This document shows positions 39,101 through 49,317 of a DNA stretch of 64,000 bases, piece by piece. The stretch's first letter is position 1, and the number at the start of each line of letters is the position of its first letter. This DNA comes from Macrotrachela quadricornifera (taxonomy: Eukaryota; Rotifera; Eurotatoria; Philodinida; Philodinidae): contig JAJEKB010020415.1 in NCBI GenBank assembly GCA_022393335.1, positions 167,109 through 231,108 of the forward strand. The letters run 5' to 3'. The translations under genes and the position numbers were made by a program. The notes below the pieces were generated by a model, which saw only the letters and a list, made by a program, of their open reading frames with translations, was not told the DNA's origin and searched no databases.

Positions 39101-39816
39101 TGCATCTTCCGAACAAGATAAATAAATGCAGACACATCTAGTGGATACTGTTCGAATGCTTGCTGATAGTATATATATGTACCGATAAAACTCTCGAGAG
39201 AAATGTTTAATATTTCCAAATCCCATAGTATATTTCTCCACTGCAGTTCTTGATCATTCTCCTTGATTAATTTTGATGACATAAGTGTCAGTTTATATAG
39301 AGCAAAAAATGTGTCTAGTGTTTTTAAATTGTCAATTTTTGTGATTGATAATAAATGTTGATGAATATTTATTCGACACAGTAAATCTTTGTCGTTTATA
39401 TAAAAATTTGGTTTCATACCTTGTGTTATTCTAAATGTGATTCTCAATTGTTCAAGTAAAATTTCTTGAAAAGCTTTCAATGGAGTATCAGATTGATGAA
39501 AGAATTTCTCTTGTTTCAGGGCAAAATATTCTTTTAATCGTCGATAAACGTAAAAATATGCGTCACAGCGATTCGGAAATCGGTCTAAATCTTCAAGTGA
39601 TTTTAAGCTATTAATTACACAGGCTATAATAAAATTAATGTCATCCGTTGATATATAATTTCTTTGTATCCTGTTCGTTTCATCAAAATCCGTAAACCTT
39701 GCTTGCATCGTATCAAAGAATTCTTGTTTCTCAGTTTTCCCATAAAAAGCGTATCCGATTAAGATGGCCGGTTGGGATATATGTTTTCCACATAGTAGTC
39801 TTTGTAAATATTCCAT
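15113..39816 (-). CDS. RNF213/mysterin-like giant AAA+ protein (16 exons, 5743 aa), no RING or RZ finger seen
   Basis: Exons, 5' to 3' on the minus strand: 39816-37947, 37457-35832, 34844-34389, 34335-33295, 33241-32668, 30360-28745, 28686-28343, 28286-28214, 28145-27934, 27410-25707, 25654-24628, 23544-21322, 20486-20332, 20281-19365, 18931-16944, 16518-15113. All joins keep phase and sum to 17232 nt. A TAA sits directly before the ATG. Walker A sites: GAAGIGKT (~residue 1665, split by an intron), GETGVGKT (K~2024) and GAPGQSKT (K~2537). Walker B sites: VVFFDEVNTSSC (~2275) and VVFLDEASLPDE (~2609). The FFDEVN and FLDE blocks and the run SQREIQRCFRLIEFFW resemble RNF213, the vertebrate AAA+ ubiquitin ligase of lipid droplets and pathogen coating. 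The last ~470 residues contain beta-grasp (ubiquitin-like) looking segments. No C3HC4 RING and no CPNGH-type RZ finger was found. The N-terminus is shorter than in vertebrates, or further exons lie upstream. Confidence 0.85.
20487..21321 (-). other. 835-nt intron 12 where an RZ finger would be expected
   Basis: The upstream exon ends in NPLALQNTFG and the next starts FGSSVNQPIQ, joined in phase. In vertebrate RNF213 the RZ zinc finger follows the equivalent point. I read the intron on the minus strand and saw no cysteine/histidine-rich open segment, only AT-rich sequence. Confidence 0.55.
23692..23850. repeat. GC-rich GGGGCGGGG / TAAAATAACAGCG subterminal repeats (left)
   Basis: Several copies of a unit made of GGGGCGGGGCGGGG-like runs followed by TAAAATAACAGCG are arranged head to tail. 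They stand out sharply from the AT-rich surroundings. The plus strand has many G-runs and could form G-quadruplexes. A matching set lies at the other end of the element. Confidence 0.8.
23857..24114 (+). pseudogene. hAT transposase C-terminal fragment (hATC dimerisation region)
   Basis: An 85-codon open frame contains FAIPCSSAAMEREFSAAGQV followed by NQRRSNLDPSTVNNVLFLR, the well-conserved hAT-family dimerisation block. The catalytic N-terminal part is missing, so this is a dead fragment carried by a deletion derivative. It is antisense to its host gene. Confidence 0.85.
24265..24357. repeat. GC-rich subterminal repeats (right), with 10-N gap
   Basis: GGGGCGGGGATAACTTATTTC is repeated across the Ns at 24298-24307, so the gap is probably an assembly gap in a collapsed or unreadable GC-rich repeat. 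Confidence 0.75.
28687..28744 (-). other. Example short intron (58 nt) of the RNF213-like gene
   Basis: Donor GTAAAT and acceptor TTTTAG join TATCTTG|GTAATAAT as YLGNN. Other short introns of the same gene: 34336-34388, 33242-33294, 28287-28342, 28146-28213, 25655-25706 and 20282-20331. Long introns: 37458-37946, 34845-35831, 30361-32667, 27411-27933, 23545-24627, 20487-21321, 18932-19364 and 16519-16943. Confidence 0.85.
30690..32050 (+). repeat. Diverged ~170-nt repeat family (about six copies)
   Basis: Copies start near 30693, 30997, 31190, 31345, 31712 and 31905. Full copies open with TATATATAAAGAAGAATGT, then TGTCTGTTCG, ATGCATTCAGTCC, a GTCACCAAACTTTTC-like block, and end in GGGTGAAATTTCACCCA, itself a small palindrome. 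All are in the same orientation and heavily diverged. They could be old tandem copies of a short non-autonomous element. No coding capacity is seen. Confidence 0.75.
32150..32470 (+). repeat. 35-bp tandem minisatellite, about eight to nine copies
   Basis: Successive units of 35-36 nt can be aligned, each built as GCACGGTGGGAAAAG, TCCTGTGG, then AAGAGGTTTCAC with substitutions. Units begin near GCACGGTGG, GTACAGTG, GCACGGCG, GCATAGCAGG, GCATGCCGG, ATGTGATGGG, CTACAGTGG and GTACAGCAG. Divergence between units indicates an old array. Confidence 0.8.
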
Positions 39817-40420
39817 TTAAAATATTTTAATCAAGAAATAATAGTTATATAGAAATCTGAAAGAATAAACATAGATTTATAAGAGTCAATATCCACGCAA
39901 AAAACTTGGAAGCATGTTACCACATCCATAAATTCAATCATTCTAGTTAAAATACTCATCACAGTAGAATTTTTTTTTCTATTAATGAATAGCGGACTAA
40001 TTATTGTATCGTCATCAGCAAAAACTGAAAAGAATGTTACTCATACATGAAATATTGACGAAAAACAACCAGTGTCGGAAGATAAAACGAATGAAAAAGA
40101 ATCGTTGGTTATCTTTCTTTTGTAACTTAGTACAAGAACAGGCAAGGCAAAGATATTTTCAAATAGATTACGCAGTAATAAATAAAAAGTGAAGAATTCG
40201 TCAAATATGTTTTTATTCTTTTCTTTCTTATATCATAAATCAGAAAAGAGGAGTATAATATGAAATAAAAAAACATAACAATAACGTCAGGGTGAGGGGT
40301 GTGAGGGTGAGGGTGGAGTGTGACACAAGCTACTATGGCTAGTTTCGACCTTGCTCAATGGTCTTATCAAATGATTTAATCAATTTAAATTTGAAAATTT
40401 AAATCAATATAGAACTTTCA
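39817..40420. other. Upstream region of the RNF213-like gene
   Basis: AT-rich and likely to contain the promoter, but no element can be named. A short G-rich patch (GGGTGAGGGGTGTGAGGGTG) lies near 40292. Nothing else is supported. Confidence 0.4.
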
Positions 40421-40454
40421 GTGTTACTTCGAAAAGTAATAGTAATTTCATATG

Positions 40455-40600
40455 TCTGTAACAGATCTCGAAACAGGCCACCTAGCCCGATCCGGCCCAA
40501 AGAGAAATTTTGGTTGGGCCGAATGAGTCTATGTTTTTATCGAGCTGCCAGGCCCGAAGCTTTACCCAGATTTTTTTTGTCACTATGTGTGGGTGTCGCT
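40455..40600. repeat. GGCCC-motif repeat patch
   Basis: GCCCGATCCGGCCCAAAG, TTGGGCCGAATGAG and CAGGCCCGAAGC form a short cluster of GGCCC/GGGCC words, partly inverted, in AT-rich DNA. Similar patches are common at the ends of hAT-like non-autonomous elements; the assignment is tentative. Confidence 0.4.
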
Positions 40601-40814
40601 AGCGATTAGGATAAATCTTTTATATTGTAGATATGTATTAGGTCGAAATTATAATTGGTTTAGTTATCAAGTCAATTGCTTTGTAATGGACATCAAATAC
40701 TTGGAGCATGCCAAAAGTAGTGAGGGAGGGATTTTTTTCCTTAAGCAGAGGTCTAAAAAGTGATAATTCCTCGCCTTCTACCAAGTTAGTGAAATCTCGA
40801 AAAAGTTTTCATTA

Positions 40815-42530
40815 GAAAACCGCGATGGTTGGTGATATATGACACCGCGGTTTCAAGCGGTCTTCCATGTCAGCGGGAACCAGACCGTTTATGTGGTATT
40901 TCAAAACCGTTAAAAACCACGGTATTCCTTTGACGCGGTATTCAGCGGTTTGAAAAACCGATGTTTATTTTCATCGATCTATGTATATCTATGTACTAAC
41001 CTACCGGCTCCTCTCCCTATTCGCCTAACTATCTTTTTGCTTAACAAACCATCTATCTATATCTTTAATTATAAATTTGCCAATCTATCTAAGTATCTAA
41101 TAAGTCATTCATCAACTGAAGTACCTATCTATCTAACTGCCTACTATCTGTTCATCTGTCTATCGTCCTATTTGCCTATCCATCGAACCAACTCTCTATC
41201 TACTTATCTAACTAACTAACTATATATCGATCTAACTAAATGTCTATTTATCTAATTAAATAACTATCTGTGAATTTATTCATCTGAGTAATTGTCTCAC
41301 TATCAAGCCAACTACCCATTTACCTATCTGTTGAAAACGACTCAAAATCGTGATGTCTGAAGCCGCGGTATCAAAAACGCTAAGAACCGCGATATCTCAC
41401 ATCGCTGTTACTCAACAAGTGCACCCCAGTATTTTAAAATCGCTGAAAATTGTGGTATTTGAAACCGCGATTTCTCAAAAATTTTTTTCATGGGACTGCT
41501 GAGAATAGTTTTGAAAAACTGGGGCACGATATTTTCTTTGTCCTTACACGTTTCATGTAACTAAAGACACTGTCTTTCGAGGTGATTGTACTGGGATACT
41601 TTAAAACCGCTGAAAGTCGCGGTATCTGAAACCACGATTATTCGTGATCGTATGGCGGTACAAGATATACAATCGCTATCGAATTCGCAGTGGTACAAAG
41701 TCCCTTAATCTACAGTATCTAATACTGCAATAACGAACTGATCTGTCGCGGTTTATAAAATCGCGGTTATAGGTGGACATATCATGGCTTATAAACCTAC
41801 ATCTAACAGATACACATACATAACCACGGTTTATAAAAACGCATCTAACCGATATATACACCCGAAGTTATAGGTACATAGACCACGGTTCTTGGAGCAA
41901 CATCCAAACGAAATATATATTACCGCGGTCATGATAAAGATCACCGAGATTTTTAAGTAACACGATTAAAAAAACCAGAAGAAATCGTGGTGTCCTATGA
42001 TATACCACGGTCTGCCATCAAGAAATCGCCGTGAGTTTAGAAACACGGCGGTAAGCAGCGGTTTTTCCTTAAATTTTGTTCCATACATAGTGGAACGAAC
42101 AAGACTCTGATGTTGGACGAAGATTTTGTTTTTATTACTCTTTCGTTCGTTCCACTAGCAATAAAGTCAACAAATATACATGTTTTATATAATTTTGTTA
42201 GAAATATTTACATCGAAAAATAGTTTGATAAAATTAACATCGTTGATGAAACGTCACTAAATAAATATATATATATATCTAATTTTAAGGAAGAAAACCA
42301 ATACAATAAATATTTAGTTAATTAAATAATCATATCGTTTCCTATTACTTAAGGTATTTAATTATCTAGCTATCTATCTGGTTAATAATTCAAGGCATCT
42401 CAGATCATGATTATCCAAGAGGTACGCTGAGGCATCTGAAATCGCTAAGAATTCCAGTATCTTACACGGCGGTTCTTCAATTAACACATCACAGTATCCC
42501 AAACCGCGGTTTTCTCAAAATTTTTTTTTC
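40815..42530. repeat. Repeat island of AACCGCGGT-type motifs
   Basis: Words such as CCGCGGT, ACCGCGATG, AAACCGCTGAAA and their complements recur dozens of times, at spacings of about 15-60 nt, at 40815-40960, 41335-42065 and 42420-42520. A CTAT-rich microsatellite interrupts them. Parts of the two outer ends look like reverse complements (TGATATATGACACCGCGGT against ACCACGGTATATCA-like sequence), suggesting a non-autonomous element with multiple subterminal motifs. No coding capacity. Confidence 0.65.
40970..41290 (+). repeat. Degenerate CTAT/CTAA microsatellite
   Basis: CTATCTAACTGCC, CTATCTACTTATCTAACTAAC and similar tetranucleotide runs extend for about 320 nt. The open frame across it is a by-product of the repeat. 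Confidence 0.8.
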
Positions 42531-42689
42531 GTGGATAGATGAATAGAAGTCATGAAAAAATACAGAATGACTGTTGATGTTTGCGGTTATTCGAATGAAT
42601 ATATGATTCCATGTGTATACTGTTTAACATCGAGAAAAGATGAAGATATGTGTTTTCGAAGAACTTTTTTCTCTAGAGAAAACTTTTAC

Positions 42690-43445
42690 GATTAGGTGTA
42701 TATTAAAATCGTCCAACATGTAATATTACTTGGACATTGAATTGCTCTTGTATTTCGTCCTGAACGAGTAATTTTTGATTTCGAAACGAGAGCAATGAAA
42801 GCATTTGCTTCAATATTTCCTTCAGCAAAAGTACATGCATGTTTTTTCATTACTCACGGGTGCTATGACGCAAACTACAGGAATTAGGGTTTTTTCGATA
42901 TATAATCGGAACAACAGATGATGGCAATTATACCTCAGATGATGAACGAACAAAAGCAGCAAATTTGCTTTACTCCGCAATTGGACTCACTCTTATTCCA
43001 CCTTCGATAGTAGTGAGTACATGGGTACAACTATGGATAACTTTACACAAGATCATCGATCAGCAATAAAGTTCAACAATTATGTGGTTACTACCTATGT
43101 TGATTCACCATCTTGTCGCTTTCTGGTTAACATATGGAATGTCCACGATGCAATTGTTCAAAATTTGCCACGAACTAACAACAGCGTCGAAGGATATAAC
43201 AATCGAGTGGGCAATATCTTTCCCATGCATCTGCATATCTATCGATTTATTTAATTATTAAGAGACGAACATAGGTTCCAACAGCATAAAGCTGAAGAAA
43301 CCTTCGTACATATGCGCAAAACAAGAAAAATCAGTGATGAAATTGATGCTCAATTGGCTCGCTTGCTCGAACAACATAAAAAAAAGGGAAATATCTGATT
43401 TAGAATTAGTTATAAGCTGTAAAAAAGCTGTTAAAACAAAATTGA
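42690..43445 (+). pseudogene. Decayed MULE-type (FLYWCH-associated) transposase
   Basis: In several frames, broken by stops, one can read PERVIFDFETRAMKAFASIF then PSAKVHACFF, then further on WNVHDAIVQNLPRTNNSVEGYNNR and LLRDEHRFQQHKAEETFVH. These match the order of blocks in MULE transposases linked to FLYWCH fingers (P..I..DFE.A...A....FP.A...GC.FH and later LPRTNNSVEG). Stops and frame shifts show it is dead. The FLYWCH finger and N-terminus are not visible. Confidence 0.75.
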
Positions 43446-43459
43446 TCAAGAAATGAAAA

Positions 43460-46400
43460 AAATATATATGTAAATAGCTTTTTTTATAATCTTATCCCTC
43501 TTTGATAATATAAAATAGTTCTTTCTTTAAAAAGTAAGCTCTTATTTGATGGGCACTCAGGGACGAGTTAGGAGCGTGTAAAAAATGAGAAAGGGACGAA
43601 TTGAGAGAAATTTAAAGTGGGACGAATCAAGTATAAGCCCAATATCGGTGAAGTATCAATACTACTGATATTGTTACAGTTCCATTCGTTAGAAGAATGT
43701 TGTTTTTCGAAAAGAATTATTCTTTATGAAGTTTGATTAGATGTTAATTTGTGGGAGAGAATAACCAATTTTTATGCTTCTGTTGAGATTTCGATGGTAC
43801 ATCGATGAGTAAAACAAGTTTTTGCCACTCTCTTAAATATTTAATGTGCAGATAAACCTATGAATAGAAAATCATCGTTACTTGTAGATAACAATTATTT
43901 TTGAAAAAAAAAGTTCTCTAATGATAAAATCAAAATAAGATAACATATTTGTATAGAACATTTAATCATTTAATTAATTAAGTGAAATTAAGAAGATAGA
44001 TCCATTCTCACACAAAAGAACATAATCAAAGATGAATATGGAATATAAGAGATGGAGCATTAAAAAGTGAATCCATTGATTAATGTTTAATTATTTCATT
44101 AGACGTTAAAGTACGGATTAGTCGACTTTCAGTTGTTTCATAATACGTACCTTTATTTAATCGAGGTAGTAACGGAAATGAACGAATTATTGTTAAATGG
44201 ATACATATTGGCTTTCACTATTTATCATGCTGAAATTGTCCTTGACATTGGTATTGAAAAGATATTTTATTCTTTACAGTTTATTACACATGGACAAAAA
44301 TTGATTTACATACAGATATGATGCGAAATACTCCTCTTCTAAATAGATAGGAGACACTCATTGATTCTATTAAATTAATATTTAATGACTTTATCTTCAA
44401 AATTCTATATTTCGTAGTGATACTAATTCAATTCATCTATTCTTATCTTCTTTAGATAAAACTAACATATATGTTTTATCAACGTGCACATTTTCATTAA
44501 AATGTAATGAAGACAAAAAAGAATAAATATTTTATATTTTATGACATTTTGTAGGATATATTCAAGCACAATATATATGGTATGTTGTTTGGATTTCTAA
44601 TTTATAGAGATAGGTTTTCTCTAAAATTTCTTTGAATCTGATCGTTTTTCAAAGAATCAAGGCAAATAAAGTCTTCAATTAGTGTACTTCGACTTTTGCT
44701 TTGAATCATGGTGCATGTTCATTCAAAGGTATACCATTTTGGAGACGTAAAATCCATGAAGATTCTTATCAAAAAATAGTACTTTATGTTTTAAAAATTT
44801 TCAAGATCATATATCGTTTGAATAACTGATGAAACTGATAACAAATTGGGGAGAATTCGATTCTCTATGAGATTCATCTATATATAGTTATGCCAAACTT
44901 TGACAGTTTCGATACATTCTACATTAATCGTTGAATGAAAATATCAGAAGAAATATATTTTAAACTAATTTTTGTATTTTCAGTAATTTCACTGACTAAA
45001 TCTACACCATTATGTGCTTATTAGAGTCAGTTTCGAATGCACTATAGTACAACGAAATAAAAATCTAACTACAAAATATAATTTTTTGTTTTACGTTCAA
45101 ATATAAATAAAAAAGTCAAGAATTTTACCTAGACTTTTAACTTTTAGTGAAATAGTTGTCGTGATACTGTGAACTAAAGATAATAGTGAAGCCTTTGGTT
45201 TTTTTTCTGTTGAGTTATCTTATTGTCCTATAGTGAAGATATTCAAGTCTGAATCTATAAGTCGGTAGAATTTCATAAAATATAGTATATTCGCTAATAG
45301 ACTATCGATAAAAGTTGAACATATAAAATTAGCAGCTTCCCTAGAATACTTTATTCTGAAATACTTTCCATCATCTGTAACGTATAGTCCTTAAAAGTAT
45401 GATAATTATCTAAAAAAAAAGGAAAACCTTCAAAATAAAACAATAACCAAACTGGTATGTTGTCAGGCCCTAGATGACTCATAGTTTATAAGCAGAATGC
45501 ACTTTGGTTAATGATTTCGCTACAAAAGGTCTCATGTTACAATTTAGGCATTAAAAAATTCTACATTTAATTTACAACCGAATGAGACCCTCCTCGTTAG
45601 GGGCAAGTTTCTATAAGATATGTTTTAGGCTGAAAATGTTTGATTGTACCGCTCTCTATAATTTTCGTCGAAGTTGTTGTTAGTTGAACGGTACAAATAT
45701 ATTAATGCCCCTAATATGCATATAATAATTATGTATATTTTCCAGTCCTCTACTAGATTATGTAAAAAAATTTGAGTTTGTTTTTTTGTTTCAAGTTTTC
45801 CTCTAGATATCGCTAGTGAGAAGTGCATCTGTTAATAAACTCAAGAAAGAAGCGTGTTTTAACCCCTCTGACAGTATACTAAACCAGAAGAAACAAAAAA
45901 TTAAATAGAACTACGCACGAATAAATTCTCATTCTGTATCACTGAAATACAGATAAAAGAATAACCTTCTCTATTTATTATGATCTTATTATATATACCT
46001 TGCACACACGTGTCTTTATCTTAAAATTAATGTCATTTTCGTTTTTCTCGTTCTTCATACAAAATACAAACTATGTAACACACACTTCGATTCATAGAGA
46101 CAATAGACACTAGTTATAAATCGTCTTAAACTAAACCAATAGATCAAATGTCGATGTTTTATCATTTGTTAACCTTTTGGAACAATAAACTATATATTTA
46201 AAAAAAATCTAATATTTTTTTTTTAAATAGACATTTATTAACAAGGAAAGAACGAGAAAAAGTGATGGCACATCTAGAGTGAGATGAGAGAGTGAAGGAT
46301 TGAAAAGATTCTGACTTTGATTAGTTATATGAAACAAAGCATCAAATAACTATGAGAACATAGGTTTTTTTCGTTTGAGCTATTAAATAATACTAAAAAC

Positions 46401-46815
46401 ATCACAAAAGACTTTATTTTTATAGAATAGTATACATTAAAGAATACGAAATTCGTCGACGGTCAGTAGAATAATGAACGATAGAATCTTTTGTGTAGAA
46501 GAAGATATTGATAGGATTTATGAAAGTGTGTCATAAATCTTTTTTTTAACTTTAATGACACTTTTGATAAACTGTCAAGGCATATTATTTGACGTTTTTT
46601 TACAGTCTAATGTGACCAAACTTGTTGAATGATAACATAATCAGTTAAAATTCATGTTGATACTATAAAAAAATCCCTATAATTACTCTCCGTCTATGAT
46701 GCACAACACATCAAATGGCACATGAAATATACCTATTTTTATTTTTAGAGTATAAAAAAATATCTTTACAATAGAATAATCGAAACACATTTAATAACTC
46801 AACGATTATATCATC
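43460..46815. other. Gene-poor AT-rich stretch
   Basis: No multi-exon pattern or domain is seen. Two small open frames were considered (44133-44321 plus; 45625-45828 minus, with one hydrophobic segment IYIIIICILGALIYLY) but neither has enough support to be called a gene. A GGGACGAATT-type triple repeat lies near 43560-43625. Confidence 0.5.
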
Positions 46816-47367
46816 ATGAGCAACGGAAATAGATCAAACAACAATGATTTACTCACATCAAAATATTCATTCGATTTCTTGATACATAAACAAGAATATA
46901 TTGACGAAATGGCAAGAATCTTTTATAATGAATGGAAAGATAGTTACCATTTTGCCGAATTATATAATTTACAAGATGTTATACAAGATATGAGAGATAA
47001 ACATGCTTCTAATCATAATCAATTACCAATATTGATGGTTGCAGTAGATAATAAGAATAAGAATTTAGTTGCAACAGTTGGTTTAGAAATATGTGATGTA
47101 TCTCGAGGTAATCCATATTACAATACAACACCGTGGTTAGCCTGTGTTTATACTAAACCAGAATATCGTAAAGAAGGTATAGCTACATGTATGATTAATA
47201 AAATGCTCGAATTTGCAAAACAACTAAATTATACTTATGTATGGCTATGGACTAAAAATGCAACAGAATTATATGAAAAGCTGGGATTTCATTTAGTAGA
47301 AAAAATTCCACATGCTGGAATGGATATTTTTATAATGAGAATTGATTTTGATACATCATCCTATTAA
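46816..47367 (+). CDS. GNAT-family N-acetyltransferase (183 aa, intronless)
   Basis: A single open frame from ATCATCATG to TAA. It shows the GNAT fold in order: an N-terminal helix (EYIDEMARIFYNEW); a strand with LMVAVDNKNKNLVATVGLEI; then ACVYTKPEYRKEGIATCMI, whose R-K-E-G-I-A (residues 118-123) is the acetyl-CoA pyrophosphate-binding loop (Q/R-x-x-G-x-G/A); then YVWLWTKNATELYEKLGF, the usual GNAT C-terminal block. It transfers an acetyl group from acetyl-CoA to an unknown amine. No signal peptide, so probably cytosolic. Intronless and of bacterial-type length, in a genome whose other large genes are densely split. Transfer from a prokaryote is possible but unproven. Confidence 0.85.
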   Translation: MSNGNRSNNNDLLTSKYSFDFLIHKQEYIDEMARIFYNEWKDSYHFAELYNLQDVIQDMRDKHASNHNQLPILMVAVDNKNKNLVATVGLEICDVSRGNPYYNTTPWLACVYTKPEYRKEGIATCMINKMLEFAKQLNYTYVWLWTKNATELYEKLGFHLVEKIPHAGMDIFIMRIDFDTSSY

Positions 47368-49317
47368 AAATCTTTATCATTCTAAACGAATACTCTCTTG
47401 TAAAGCAATTCAAAGTTTATTTTTCTAATTGCTTCAGTTTTTATCGTTTTAAAAAACTCACTCCGTTCAGTTCAATTTAAACTTTATAAATAGCTGTGGA
47501 AACCTCGGATTTAAATTCATGTGTTTATGTGTACTTCATTTTGATCAAACTGTCTAAAATAGAAAACGAGTTTTACAAACAAAAAAAACGGTTTGCTGAG
47601 ATAATTTTGATGTCTAGATATGCTATGATGATTGACTCGTCTAGACTGACCATTGCGTCTCAGTATCTAAGTCAATAAAAGTCGTAGGAGACCTATACAT
47701 ACGGATGTTGTTCTTGTAGCTCATCGACTCACTAAGGCATAATCATCATTTTCAACTGAAGTATGTATCTTTATAATAGATAATTTAGTCTTCTTCTTTG
47801 TTAATTTTTTAAATACTATTTTGTAGCCTATGAAATTCTCAATCGGATGGTAATGAATAGTTGAGCTTTTTTCTTTGATTATGAAAGGAAAAGTTTTTTA
47901 CGAAAATTAGAATAGGTCAATGTTCGCATAGAAAATTCTTTGATATAACTGAGTCATTTCTGGATTAATTATTCTCATCTTCAAACTCAATTACAGATCG
48001 GATTACCTTTTGAAGAGTTGTCGGATATACGATCGAACAGATAGACACATTGACCGATTCTACAAAGTCCTCACTATTTGAATACACAAAATTCACATTT
48101 GTTTCGGTTAAGGATGCACTAATTCTTAAAATTGACTGGTATTAATTGAAAAGAATTCAATTCGGATGGTTTCACGAGCAGATCGACCTAATTCCAGTTT
48201 CAATCCTAATCAGTTTTGAACAATTTTAAGCGAATATTGAATTGGAAATCAGACAGTCACAGTTGGAATCAGAATATCTCTAATTTAATTCCAAAAACAA
48301 ACCATGCATCAGTCTCATTTAAAATTGATATTTCAGTGCAATATGTCTCGAAATACATGAGCATTGTATAAATGCAAATAATTTCGTAGTTGATCACGAT
48401 TTATTCAAAATTGTTTTTTTAAATAAGTTTCTACTAACAAAAACTCCTAGGTCCATAATTATAGCATTTCTTGTTTAGTGCCTGCCAAAAAATCATATGA
48501 TAACAGTTTCTCTCAAAATTTATAAGCTTTCTACAAAATTTTTAATTTCTTTCACTCTTACACTTAAAAAAAATTGGCAACATTGTTCTGATCATCCAAA
48601 TTTTTCATGGTTGCTTAAGTACCATTTGTTTGACATGTATCGAAACGATTAAATTAATCGTGTGTTCTTTCAGAGCATATTATTTAGTGATTCTTCGAGA
48701 ATTTTAACATCCATGGAAACGAATATGTCACATGGTTTTGTAACTTACCTGTCATTTATATTGCCTCTTAGCTTTTTTTTCTTAAGAATTTACCAGAAAA
48801 GGTGTTTACAAAGTCGCAGAAAAAGATTTCAATTATGTGGAACTCAAAACAAAGAGGAAAATTCGAATAGATATCGATAAAAACAGCACATACTGTTTTC
48901 AATATCAAAAAGTTTTATTTGTATATTATACTCAAAAGTGCATCTTTTCTACATTGTTGATTAATTTGGTTATTAAGATTTCCAGTTAGCTTCATTCTGA
49001 TATGCAAGAAAAAAATTAATTAACAGAGTAAACACGAATGAATAATTTTTCGATCCGCCATTAGTTTTCTTTATCCAATGCTAAAATAACCTTTCTTCTT
49101 TTGAAGTTTTTATCTTTGAGTTTCATAAGCATTTAGACAAAAAATATAAAAGCATAGATTAAGATTGTTATCAAAAGGTAATATCATTATATGCAAATAA
49201 ACCTGTACAATCAAATACTCCAAAGAATAGTTTTGAGTATTCAATATAAGTATATGTTCTTATCAAAGAAATTCAAGAAGAAACTATACTTCATCTATAA
49301 TTCACTAGTGCACAAAT
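47368..49317. other. Intergenic AT-rich stretch
   Basis: No exon, repeat array or RNA gene could be supported between the acetyltransferase and the cysteine protease. The short open frame 48662-48880 carries no recognisable motif. Confidence 0.5.

Noticed and set aside
40292..40316. G-rich GGGTGAGGGGTGTGAGGG patch resembling telomere repeats
   Set aside because: Too short and irregular; bdelloid telomere repeats would be regular tandem hexamers. No array and no chromosome end here.
40950..41219. 89-codon open frame
   Set aside because: It translates the CTAT/CTAA microsatellite and has no domain.
45625..45828. Small minus-strand open frame with one hydrophobic segment
   Set aside because: A single possible membrane helix without homology, splice context or conserved motif; not enough to call a gene.
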